From Siphonodentalium dalli (lineage: Eukaryota; Mollusca; Scaphopoda; Gadilida; Siphonodentaliidae), in the NCBI GenBank assembly GCA_032622095.1, contig CP136062.1:40362918-40426917 (forward strand): DNA of 64,000 nucleotides. Direction: 5' to 3'. Positions 31,598 through 46,494 of the stretch are shown one piece after another. Below the pieces are notes generated by a model that had not been told where the DNA came from, did no database searches, and worked only from the letters and a program-made list of their open reading frames with translations. A program made the translations under genes and the position numbers. The first letter of the stretch is position 1, and each line of letters begins with the position of its first letter.

Positions 31598-32993
31598 AGT
31601 TATCCCCGCCACACACATATATAGGTATCCCCACCACATACATATATAGGTATCCCCACCACACACATATATAGGTATCCCCACCACATACATATATAGG
31701 TATCACCACCACACACATAAAGGTAGTCCCGCCACATACATATAGGTATCCCCACCACACACATATAGGTATCCCCGCCACACACATATATAGGTATCAC
31801 CACCACATACATATATAGGTATCCCCAACACATACATATATAGGTATCCCCACCATATACTTATATAGGTAACCCCACCACATACATATATAGGTATCCC
31901 CACCACATACATCTATAGGTATCCCCACCACAAACATATATAGGTATCCCCACCACATACATATATAGGTATCCCCACCACATACATACATAGCTATCCC
32001 CACCACATACATCTATACGTATCACCGCCACATACATCAATAGGTATCCCCACCACATACATATATAGGTATCCCCGCCACACACATATATAGGTATCCC
32101 CACCACACACATATATAGGTATCACCACCACACACATATATAGGTATCCCCGCCACATACATATGTAGGTATCCCCACCACATATGTATATAGGTATCAC
32201 CACCACACACATATATAGGTATCCCCACTACATACATATATAGGTATCCCCATCACATACATTTATGGGTATCCCCACCACACACATAGTTAGGTATCCC
32301 CACCACATACATATATAGGTATCACCACCACATACATATATAGGTATCCCCATCACATACATTTATAGGTATCCCCACCACACACATATAGGTATTCCCG
32401 CCACATACATATAGGTATCCCCACCACACACATATAGGTATCCCCACCACACACATCTATAGGTATCACCACCACATACATATATAGGTATCCCCAACAC
32501 ATACATATATAAGTATCTCCACCACATACTTATATAGGTATCCCCACCACATACATATATAAGTATTCCCACCACATACATCTATAGGTATCCCCACCAC
32601 AAACATATATAGGTATCCCCACCACATACATATATAGGTATCCCCACCACATACATATAAAGCTATCCCCACCACATACATATAAAGGTATCACAGCCAC
32701 ATACATCTATAGGTATCCCCACCACATACATTTATAGGTATCCCCACCACACACATAGTTAGGTATTCCAACCACACACATATATAGGTATCACCACCAC
32801 ACACATATATAGGTATCCCCGCCACATACATATGTAGGTATCCCCACCACATACATATATAGGTATCACCACCACCCACATATATAGGTATCCCCACCAC
32901 ATACATATATAGGTATTCCCGCCACATACATATATAGGTATCCCCACCACACACATATATTGGTATCCCCACCACACACATATATAGGTATCC
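31598..32993 (+). repeat. Family A link between superblocks X and Y
   Basis: This segment starts at the AGTTATCC landmark (31,598) and ends where the 15,304-bp correspondence with superblock X begins, near 32,990. It contains several units with CATAGTTAGG (near 32,287 and 32,755), which I did not notice elsewhere. Only repeat units are present. Confidence 0.65.
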
Positions 32994-35380
32994 CACCACA
33001 CACATATATATAGGTATCCCCGCCACCCACATATATAGGTATCCCCACCACATACATATATAGGTCTCCCCACCACATACATATATAGGTATCCCCACCA
33101 CACACATCTATAGGTATCCCCACCACACACATATATTGGTATCACCACCACATATATATATAGGTATCCCCGCCACACACATATATAGGTATTCCCGCCA
33201 CATACATATATAGGTATCCCCACCACACACATCTATAGGTATCCCCACCATATACATATATAGGTATCACCACCACACACATATATAGGTATCACCACCA
33301 CACACATATATAGGTCACACCACCACATACATCTATAGGTATCCCCACCACACACATCTATATGTATCCCCACCACACACAGATCTATAGGTATCCCCAC
33401 CAGCCACATATATAGGTATTCCCACAATACACATCTATAGTTATCCCCGCCACACACATATATAGGTATCACCACCACATACATGTATAGGTATCCCCAC
33501 CACACACATATATAGGTATCCCCACCACAAACATATATAGGTATCACCACCACATACATATATAGGTATCCCCAACACATACATATATAGGTATCCCCAC
33601 CATATACTTATATAGGTATCCCCACCACATACATATATAGGTATCCCCAACACATACATATATAGGTATCCCCACCATATACTTATATAGGTATCCCCAC
33701 CACATACATATATAGGTATCCCCACCACATACATCTATAGGTATCCCCATCACAAACATATATAGGTATCCCCACCACATACATATATAGGTATCCCCAC
33801 TACATACATATATAGCTATCCTCACCACATGCATCTGTAGATATCACCGCCACATACATCTATAGGTATCCCCACCACATACATATATAGGTATCCCCGC
33901 CACACACATATATAGGTATCCCCACCACACACATATATAGGTATCACCACCACACACATATATAGGTATCCCCGCCACATACATATGTAGGTATCCCCAC
34001 CACATACATATATAGGTATCACCACCACACACATATATAGGTATCCCCACCATATACATATATAGGTATCCCCATCACATACATTTATAGGTATTCCCGC
34101 CACACACATATATAGGTATCCCCACCACATACATATATAGGTATCCCCACCAAATACATATATAGGTATCCCCACCACATACATCTATACGTGTCCCCAC
34201 CACACACATATATAGGTATCCCCACCACATACATCTATAGGTATCCCCACCACGCACATATATAGGTATCCCCACCACATACATATATAGGTATCCCCAC
34301 CACATACATATATAGGTATCCCCACCACATACATATATAGGTATCCCCACCTCACACATATATAGGTATCCCCACCACATACATATATAGGTATCACCAC
34401 CATACATATATAGGTATTCCCGCCACATACATATAGGTATCCCCTCCACACACATATAGGTATCCCCACCACACACATATATAGGTATCACCACCACATA
34501 CATATATAGGTATCCCCAACACATACATATATAGGTATCCCCACCACATACATATATAGGTATCCCCACCACATACATATATAGGTATCCCCACCACATA
34601 CATCTATAGGTATCCCCACCACAAACATATATAGGTATCCACACCACATACATATATAGGTATCCCCACCACATACATATATAGCTATCCCCACCACATA
34701 CATATATAGGTATCACCGCCACATACATCTATAGGTATCCCCACCACATACATATATAGGTATCCCCGCCACACACATATATAGGTATTCCCACCACACA
34801 CATATATAGGTATCACCACCACACACATATATATGTATCCCCGCCACATACATATGTAGGTATCCCCACCACATACATATATAGGTATCACCACCACACA
34901 CATATATAGGTATCCCCACCACATACATATATAGGTATCCCATCACATACATATATAGGTATCCCCACCACATACATATATAGGTATTCCCACCACATAC
35001 ATATATAGGTATCCCCATCACATACATCTATATGTATCCCCACCACACACATATATAGGTACCCCCACCACATACATATATAGGTATCCCCACCACGCAC
35101 ATATATAGGTATCCCCACCACATACATATATAGGTATCCCCACCACATACATCTATAGGTATCCTCACCACATACATATATAGTTATCCCCACCACATAC
35201 ATATATAGGTATCCCCACCACATACATATATAGGTATCCCCACCACATACATATATAAGTATCCCCACCACATACATCTATAGGTATCCCCACAACATAC
35301 ATATATAGGTATCCCCAACACATACATCTATAGGTATCCCCACCACACCCATCTATAGGTATCCCCACCATACACATCTA
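32994..35380 (+). repeat. Superblock Y, family A part
   Basis: Counterpart of 17,690-20,334 at an offset of 15,304 bp, with the same order of AGATCT, AGTTATCC, CTATACGTGTCC and CATATGTAGG units. It differs by scattered substitutions and by lacking about 258 bp just before the TAGGGAT landmark. Confidence 0.82.
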
Positions 35381-37975
35381 TAGGGATCCCCACCACACAT
35401 ATATATATATAGGTATCCCCACCATACACATCTATATGTATCACCGCCACACACATATATAGGTAACCCCACCACATACATCTATTGGTATCCCCACCAT
35501 ACACATCTATAGGTATCCCCACCATACACATCTATATGTATCACCGCCACACTCATATATAGGTATCCGCACCACATACATCTATAGGTATCACCACCAC
35601 ATACATGTATAGGTATCCCAACCACATACATCTATAGGTATCCCCACCACACACATCTATATGTATCACCACCACATACATATATAGGTATCCCCACCAC
35701 ACACATATATAGGTATCCCCACGACATACATATATAGGTATCCCCACCACACACATATAGGTATCCTCACCACACACATATATAGGTATCCTCACCACAC
35801 ACATATATAGGTATCCCCGTCACATACATCTATAGGTATCACCACCACATACATCTATAGGTATCACCACCACACACATCTATAGGTTTCCCCACCACAC
35901 ACATCTATAGGTATCCTCACCACATACATATATAGGTATCCCCGCCACACACATATATAGGTATCCTCAACTCACACATCTATAGGTATCCCCACAACAC
36001 ACATATATAGGTATCGCCACCACACACATATATAGTTATCCCCACCACACACATCTATATGTATCCCCACCACACACATATATAGGTATCCCCACCACAC
36101 ACATCTAGAGGTATCCCCACCAAACACATATATAGGTATCCCCACCACATACATATGTAGGTATCCCCACCACATACATATATAGGTATCACCACCACAT
36201 ACATCTATAGATATCACCACCACATACATCTATAGCTATCCCCACCACATACGTCTATAGGTATCCCCGCCACACACATCTATAGGTATCCTCACCACAC
36301 ACATATATAGGTATCCCCACCACATACATCTATAGGTATCCCCACCACACACATATATAGGTATCCCCAACACACACATATATAGGTATCCCCACCGCAT
36401 ACATCTATAGGTATCCCCACCACACACATATAGGTATACCCGCCACACACATCTATAGGTATCACCACCACATACATCTATAGGTAACACCACCACAACA
36501 TCTATAGGTATCCCCACCACATACATATATAGGTAACACCACCACAACATCTATAGGTATCCCCGCCACACACATCTATAGGTATCCTCACCACACACAT
36601 ATATAGGTATCCCCACCACATACATCTATAGGTATCACCACCACACACATCTATAGGTATTACCACCACATACATCTATAGGTATCACCACCACATACAT
36701 CTATAGGTATACATACCACATACATCTATAGGTATCCCCACCACATACATCTATAGGTATCCCCGCCACACACATCTGTAGGTATCCTCACCACACACAT
36801 ATATAGGTTTCCCCACCACATACATATATAGGTATCCCCACCACACACATATATAGGTATCACCACCACAAACGTCTATATGTATCCCTACCACATACAT
36901 CTATAGGTAACCCCACCACATACATATATAGGTATCCCCACCACACACATATATAGGTATCGCCACCACACACATATATAGTTATCCCCACCACACACAT
37001 CTATATGTATCCCCACCACACACATATATAGGTATCCCCACCACACACATCTATAGGTATCCCCACCAAACACATATATAGGTATCCCCACCACATACAT
37101 ATGTAGGTATCCCCACCACATACATATATAGGTATCACCACCACATACATCTATAGATATCACCACCACATACATCTATAGGTATCCCCACCACATACAT
37201 CTATAGGTATCCCCGCCACACACATCTATAGGTATCCTCACCACACACATATATAGGTATCCCCACCACATACATCTATAGGTATCCCCACCACACACAT
37301 ATATAGGTATCCCCATCACACACATTTATAGGTATCCCCACCACATACATCCATAGGTATTCCCACCACACACATATAGGTATACCCGCCACAGACATCT
37401 ATAGGTATCACCACCACATACATCTATAGGTAACACCACCACAACATCTATAGGTATCCCCACCACATACATATATAGGTATCCCTACCACATACATCTA
37501 TAGGTATCCCCGCCACACACATCTATAGGTATCCTCACCACACACATATATAGGTATCCCCACCACATACATCTATAGGTATCACCACCACACACATCTA
37601 TAGGTATTACCACCACATACATCTATAGGTATCACCACCACATACATCTATAGGTATACATACCACATACATCTATAGGTATCCCCACCACATACATCTA
37701 TAGGTATCCCCGCCACACACATCTGTAGGTATCCTCACCACACACATATATAGGTTTCCCCACCACATACATATATAGGTATCCCCACCACACACATATA
37801 TAGGTATCACCACCACAAACGTCTAAATGTATCCCTACCACATACATCTATAGGTAACCCCACCACATACATATATAGGTATCCCCACAACATACATATA
37901 TAGGTATCCCCAACACATACATCTATAGGTATCCCCACCACACCCATCTATAGGTATCCCCACCATACACATCTA
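35381..37975 (+). repeat. Family B higher-order repeat, copy B1 (2,595 bp)
   Basis: The copy is measured from TAGGGAT to TAGGGAT and has GTATACATACC units at 36,707 and 37,654, 947 bp apart. It is 1 bp shorter than B2 and B3. At 36,532 it carries a second 24-bp GGTAACACC unit where B2 and B3 have a 25-bp GGTATCCCTACC unit, which explains the single-base difference. Confidence 0.88.
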
Positions 37976-40571
37976 TAGGGATCCCCACCACATATATATA
38001 TATATAGGTATCCCCACCATACACATCTATATGTATCACCGCCACACACATATATAGGTAACCCCACCACATACATCTATTGGTATCCCCACCATACACA
38101 TCTATAGGTATCCCCACCATACACATCTATATGTATCACCGCCACACTCATATATAGGTATCCGCACCACATACATCTATAGGTATCACCACCACATACA
38201 TGTATAGGTATCCCCACCACATACATCTATAGGTATCCCCACCACACACATCTATATGTATCACCACCACATACATATATAGGTATCCCCACCACACACA
38301 TATATAGGTATCCCCACGACATACATATATAGGTATCCCCACCACACACATATAGGTATCCTCACCACACACATATATAGGTATCCTCACCACACACATA
38401 TATAGGTATCCCCGTCACATACATCTATAGGTATCACCACCACATACATCTATAGGTATCACCACCACACACATCTATAGGTTTCCCCACCACACACATC
38501 TATAGGTATCCTCACCACATACATATATAGGTATCCCCGCCACACACATATATAGGTATCCTCAACTCACACATCTATAGGTATCCCCACAACACACATA
38601 TATAGGTATCGCCACCACACACATATATAGTTATCCCCACCACACACATCTATATGTATCCCCACCACACACATATATAGGTATCCCCACCACACACATC
38701 TAGAGGTATCCCCACCAAACACATATATAGGTATCCCCACCACATACATATGTAGGTATCCCCACCACATACATATATAGGTATCACCACCACATACATC
38801 TATAGATATCACCACCACATACATCTATAGCTATCCCCACCACATACGTCTATAGGTTTCCCCGCCACACACATCTATAGGTATCCTCACCACACACATA
38901 TATAGGTATCCCCACCACATACATCTATAGGTATCCCCACCACACACATATATAGGTATCCCCAACACACACATATATAGGTATCCCCACCGCATACATC
39001 TATAGGTATCCCCACCACACACATATAGGTATACCCGCCACACACATCTATAGGTATCACCACCACATACATCTATAGGTAACACCACCACAACATCTAT
39101 AGGTATCCCCACCACATACATATATAGGTATCCCTACCACATACATCTATAGGTATCCCCGCCACACACATCTATAGGTATCCTCACCACACACATATAT
39201 AGGTATCCCCACCACATACATCTATAGGTATCACCACCACACACATCTATAGGTATTACCACCACATACATCTATAGGTATCACCACCACATACATCTAT
39301 AGGTATACATACCACATACATCTATAGGTATCCCCACCACATACATCTATAGGTATCCCCGCCACACACATCTGTAGGTATCCTCACCACACACATATAT
39401 AGGTTTCCCCACCACATACATATATAGGTATCCCCACCACACACATATATAGGTATCACCACCACAAACGTCTATATGTATCCCTACCACATACATCTAT
39501 AGGTAACCCCACCACATACATATATAGGTATCCCCACCACACACATATATAGGTATCGCCACCACACACATATATAGTTATCCCCACCACACACATCTAT
39601 ATGTATCCCCACCACACACATATATAGGTATCCCCACCACACACATCTATAGGTATCGCCACCACACACATATATAGGTATCCCCACCACATACATATGT
39701 AGGTATCCCCACCACATACATATATAGGTATCACCACCACATACATCTATAGATATCACCACCACATACATCTATAGGTATCCCCACCACATACATATGT
39801 AGGTATCCCCACCACATACATATATAGGTATCACCACCACATACATCTATAGATATCACCACCACATACATCTATAGGTATCCCCACCACACACATATAT
39901 AGGTATCCCCATCACACACATTTATAGGTATCCCCACCACATACATCCATAGGTATTCCCACCACACACATATAGGTATACCCGCCACAGACATCTATAG
40001 GTATCACCACCACATACATCTATAGGTAACACCACCACAACATCTATAGGTATCCCCACCACATACATATATAGGTATCCCTACCACATACATCTATAGG
40101 TATCCCCGCCACACACATCTATAGGTATCCTCACCACACACATATATAGGTATCCCCAACACATACATCTATAGGTATCACCACCACACACATCTATAGG
40201 TATTACCACCACATACATCTATAGGTATCACCACCACATACATCTATAGGTATACATACCACATACATCTATAGGTATCCCCACCACATACATCTATAGG
40301 TATCCCCGCCACACACATCTGTAGGTATCCTCACCACACACATATATAGGTTTCCCCACCACATACATATATAGGTATCCCCACCACACACATATATAGG
40401 TATCACCACCACAAACGTCTAAATGTATCCCTACCACATACATCTATAGGTAACCCCACCACATACATATATAGGTATCCCCACAACATACATATATAGG
40501 TATCCCCAACACATACATCTATAGGTATCCCCACCACACCCATCTATAGGTATCCCCACCATACACATCTA
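37976..40571 (+). repeat. Family B higher-order repeat, copy B2 (2,596 bp)
   Basis: The landmark order and spacing match B3, with GTATACATACC at 39,303 and 40,250. It looks almost identical to B3 apart from scattered changes and a four-unit patch at 39,780-39,879, where the preceding 100 bp (39,680-39,779) are repeated in place of four different units. Confidence 0.88.
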
Positions 40572-43167
40572 TAGGGATCCCCACCACATATATATATATA
40601 TAGGTATCCCCACCATACACATCTATATGTATCACCGCCACACACATATATAGGTAACCCCACCACATACATCTATTGGTATCCCCACCATACACATCTA
40701 TAGGTATCCCCACCATACACATCTATATGTATCACCGCCACACTCATATATAGGTATCCGCACCACATACATCTATAGGTATCACCACCACATACATGTA
40801 TAGGTATCCCCACCACATACATCTATAGGTATCCCCACCACACACATCTATATGTATCACCACCACATACATATATAGGTATCCCCACCACACACATATA
40901 TAGGTATCCCCACGACATACATATATAGGTATCCCCACCACACACATATAGGTATCCTCACCACACACATATATAGGTATCCTCACCACACACATATATA
41001 GGTATCCCCGTCACATACATCTATAGGTATCACCACCACATACATCTATAGGTATCACCACCACACACATCTATAGGTTTCCCCACCACACACATCTATA
41101 GGTATCCTCACCACATACATATATAGGTATCCCCGCCACACACATATATAGGTATCCTCACCTCACACATCTATAGGTATCCCCACCACACACATATATA
41201 GGTATCGCCACCACACACATATATAGTTATCCCCACCACACACATCTATATGTATCCCCACCACACACATATATAGGTATCCCCACCACACACATCTAGA
41301 GGTATCCCCACCAAACACATATATAGGTATCCCCACCACATACATATGTAGGTATCCCCACCACATACATATATAGGTATCACCACCACATACATCTATA
41401 GATATCACCACCACATACATCTATAGCTATCCCCACCACATACGTCTATAGGTATCCCCGCCACACACATCTATAGGTATCCTCACCACACACATATATA
41501 GGTATCCCCACCACATACATCTATAGGTATCCCCACCACACACATATATAGGTATCCCCAACACACACATATATAGGTATCCCCACCACATACATCTATA
41601 GGTATCCCCACCACACACATATAGGTATACCCGCCACACACATCTATAGGTATCACCACCACATACATCTATAGGTAACACCACCACAACATCTATAGGT
41701 ATCCCCACCACATACATATATAGGTATCCCTACCACATACATCTATAGGTATCCCCGCCACACACATCTATAGGTATCCTCACCACACACATATATAGGT
41801 ATCCCCACCACATACATCTATAGGTATCACCACCACACACATCTATAGGTATTACCACCACATACATCTATAGGTATCACCACCACATACATCTATAGGT
41901 ATACATACCACATACATCTATAGGTATCCCCACCACATACATCTATAGGTATCCCCGCCACACACATATGTAGGTATCCTCACCACACACATATATAGGT
42001 TTCCCCACCACATACATATATAGGTATCCCCACCACACACATATATAGGTATCACCACCACAAACGTCTATATGTATCCCTACCACATACATCTATAGGT
42101 AACCCCACCACATACATATATAGGTATATCCACCACACACATATATAGGTATCGCCACCACACACATATATAGTTATCCCCACCACACACATCTATATGT
42201 ATCCCCACCACACACATATATAGGTATCCCCACCACACACATCTATAGGTATCCCCACCAAACACATATATAGGTATCCCCACCACATACATATGTAGGT
42301 ATCCCCACCACATACATATATAGGTATCACCACCACATACATCTATAGATATCACCACCACATACATCTATAGGTATCCCCACCACATACATCTATAGGT
42401 ATCCCCGCCACACACATCTATAGGTATCCTCACCACACACATATATAGGTATCCCCACCACATACATCTATAGGTATCCCCACCACACACATATATAGGT
42501 ATCCCCATCACACACATTTATAGGTATCCCCACCACATACATCCATAGGTATCCCCACCACACACATATAGGTATACCCGCCACAGACATCTATAGGTAT
42601 CACCACCACATACATCTATAGGTAACACCACCACAACATCTATAGGTATCCCCACCACATACATATATAGGTATCCCTACCACATACATCTATAGGTATC
42701 CCCGCCACACACATCTATAGGTATCCTCACCACACACATATATAGGTATCCCCACCACATACATCTATAGGTATCACCACCACACACATCTATAAGTATT
42801 ACCACCACATACATCTATAGGTATCACCACCACATACATCTATAGGTATACATACCACATACATCTATAGGTATCCCCACCACATACATCTATAGGTATC
42901 CCCGCCACACACATCTGTAGGTATCCTCACCACACACATATATAGGTTTCCCCACCACATACATATATAGGTATCCCCACCACACACATATATAGGTATC
43001 ACCACCACAAACGTCTAAATGTATCCCTACCACATACATCTATAGGTAACCCCACCACATACATATATAGGTATCCCCACAACATACATATATAGGTATC
43101 CCCAACACATACATCTATAGGTATCCCCACCACACCCATCTATAGGTATCCCCACCATACACATCTA
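40572..43167 (+). repeat. Family B higher-order repeat, copy B3 (2,596 bp)
   Basis: This copy shows the commonest arrangement of B. Landmarks are GTATACATACC at 41,899 and 42,846, a (TA)7 unit near 40,587, 23-bp units and a TACATGTATAGG unit near 40,794. B is close to 104 units of 25 bp (2,600 minus 4). Within it, about 947 bp is present as a diverged tandem pair. Confidence 0.88.
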
Positions 43168-44968
43168 TAGGGATACCCACCACATATATATATATATAGG
43201 TATCCCCACCATACACATCTATATGTATCACCGCCACACACATATATAGGTAACCCCACCACATACATCTATTGGTATCCCCACCATACACATCTATAGG
43301 TATCCCCACCATACACATCTATATGTATCACCGCCACACTCATATATAGGTATCCGCACCACATACATCTATAGGTATCACCACCACATACATGTATAGG
43401 TATCCCCACCACATACATCTATAGGTATACATACCACATACATCTATAGGTATCCCCACCACATACATCTATAGGTATCCCCGCCACACACATCTGTAGG
43501 TATCCTCACCACAGACATATATAGGTTTCCCCACCACATACATATATAGGTATCCCCACCAAACACATATATAGGTATCACCACCACAAACGTCTATATG
43601 TATCCCTACCACATACATCTATAGGTAACCCCACCACATACATATATAGGTATCCCCACCACACACATATATAGGTATCGCCACCACACACATATATAGT
43701 TATCCCCACCACACACATCTATATGTATCCCCACCACACACATATATAGGTATCCCCACCACACACATCTATAGGTATCCCCACCAAACACATATATAGG
43801 TATCCCCACCACATACATATGTAGGTATCCCCACCACATACATATATAGGTATCACCACCACATACATCTATAGATATCACCACCACATACATCTATAGG
43901 TAACCCCACCACATACATATATAGGTATCCCCACCACACACATATATAGGTATCGCCACCACACACATATATAGTTATCCCCACCACACACATCTATATG
44001 TATCCCCACCACACACATATATAGGTATCCCCACCACACACATCTATAGGTATCCCCACCAAACACATATATAGGTATCCCCACCACATACATATGTAGG
44101 TATCCCCACCACATACATATATAGGTATCACCACCACATACATCTATAGATATCACCACCACATACATCTATAGGTATCCCCACCACATACATCTATAGG
44201 TATCCCCGCCACACACATCTATAGGTATCCTCACCACACACATATATAGGTATCCCCACCACATACATCTATAGGTATCCCCACCACACACATATATAGG
44301 TATCCCCATCACACACATTTATAGGTATCCCCACCACATACATCCATAGGTATCCCCACCACACACATATAGGTATACCCGCCACAGACATCTATAGGTA
44401 TCACCACCACATACATCTATAGGTAACACCACCACAACATCTATAGGTATCCCCACCACATACATATATAGGTATCCCTACCACATACATCTATAGGTAT
44501 CCCCGCCACACACATCTATAGGTATCCTCACCACACACATATATAGGTATCCCCACCACGTACATCTATAGGTATCACCACCACACACATCTATAGGTAT
44601 TACCACCACATACATCTATAGGTATCACCACCACATACATCTATAGGTATACATACCACATACATCTATAGGTATCCCCACCACATACATCTATAGGTAT
44701 CCCCGCCACACACATCTGTAGGTATCCTCACCACACACATATATAGGTTTCCCCACCACATACATATATAGGTATCCCCACCACACACATATATAGGTAT
44801 CACCACCACAAACGTCTAAATGTATCCCTACCACATACATCTATAGGTAACCCCACCACATACATATATAGGTATCCCCACAACATACATATATAGGTAT
44901 CCCCAACACATACATCTATAGGTATCCCCACCACACCCATCTATAGGTATCCCCACCATACACATCTA
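43168..44968 (+). repeat. Family B copy B4, internally deleted, with a 275-bp duplication (1,801 bp)
   Basis: After the TACATGTATAGG unit and one further unit it jumps straight to GGTATACATACC (GTATAC at 43,425), skipping about 1,070 bp present in B1-B3. It also carries an exact 11-unit tandem duplication (43,624-43,898 and 43,899-44,173). Its landmark reads TAGGGATACC rather than TAGGGATCC. Confidence 0.87.
43624..44173 (+). repeat. 275-bp (11-unit) tandem duplication inside B4
   Basis: GGTAACCCCACC units at 43,624 and 43,899 start two copies of the same 11-unit series (each with GGTATCGCC, ATAGTTATCC, CAAACACATA, CATATGTAGG and ATAGATATCACC units). The duplication accounts exactly for the difference between 1,801 bp (B4) and 1,526 bp (B5). 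Confidence 0.88.
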
Positions 44969-46494
44969 TAGGGATCCCCACCACATATATATATATATAG
45001 GTATCCCCACCATACACATCTATATGTATCACCGCCACACACATATATAGGTAACCCCACCACATACATCTATTGGTATCCCCACCATACACATCTATAG
45101 GTATCCCCACCATACACATCTATATGTATCACCGCCACACTCATATATAGGTATCCGCACCACATACATCTATAGGTATCACCACCACATACATGTATAG
45201 GTATCCCCACCACATACATCTATAGGTATACATACCACATACATCTATAGGTATCCCCACCACATACATCTATAGGTATCCCCGCCACACACATCTGTAG
45301 GTATCCTCACCACACACATATATAGGTTTCCCCACCACATACATATATAGGTATCCCCACCACACACATATATAGGTATCACCACCACAAACGTCTATAT
45401 GTATCCCTACCACATACATCTATAGGTAACCCCACCACATACATATATAGGTATCCCCACCACACACATATATAGGTATCGCCACCACACACATATATAG
45501 TTATCCCCACCACACACATCTATATGTATCCCCACCACACACATATATAGGTATCCCCACCACACACATCTATAGGTATCCCCACCAAACACATATATAG
45601 GTATCCCCACCACATACATATGTAGGTATCCCCACCACATACATATATAGGTATCACCACCACATACATCTATAGATATCACCACCACATACATCTATAG
45701 GTATCCCCACCACATACATCTATAGGTATCCCCGCCACACACATCTATAGGTATCCTCACCACACACATATATAGGTATCCCCACCACATACATCTATAG
45801 GTATCCCCACCACACACATATATAGGTATCCCCATCACACACATTTATAGGTATCCCCACCACATACATCCATAGGTATCCCCACCACACACATATAGGT
45901 ATACCCGCCACAGACATCTATAGGTATCACCACCACATACATCTATAGGTAACACCACCACAACATCTATAGGTATCCCCACCACATACATATATAGGTA
46001 TCCCTACCACATACATCTATAGGTATCCCCGCCACACACATCTATAGGTATCCTCACCACACACATATATAGGTATCCCCACCACGTACATCTATAGGTA
46101 TCACCACCACACACATCTATAGGTATTACCACCACATACATCTATAGGTATCACCACCACATACATCTATAGGTATACATACCACATACATCTATAGGTA
46201 TCCCCACCACATACATCTATAGGTATCCCCGCCACACACATCTGTAGGTATCCTCACCACACACATATATAGGTTTCCCCACCACATACATATATAGGTA
46301 TCCCCACCACACACATATATAGGTATCACCACCACAAACGTCTAAATGTATCCCTACCACATACATCTATAGGTAACCCCACCACATACATATATAGGTA
46401 TCCCCACAACATACATATATAGGTATCCCCAACACATACATCTATAGGTATCCCCACCACACCCATCTATAGGTATCCCCACCATACACATCTA
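44969..46494 (+). repeat. Family B copy B5, internally deleted (1,526 bp)
   Basis: It has the same internal junction as B4 and B6, with GTATACATACC units at 45,226 and 46,173 (947 bp apart). The length equals 61 units of 25 bp plus 1 bp. A CACGTACATC unit near 46,083 is shared with B4 (near 44,558) but not with the full-length copies. Confidence 0.88.

Noticed and set aside
36707-36720. GGTATACATACC as a palindromic protein-binding site
   Set aside because: It is not a perfect inverted repeat (the reverse complement is GGTATGTATACC) and is explained as a unit with substitutions in the CCCC run. It is useful only as a landmark.
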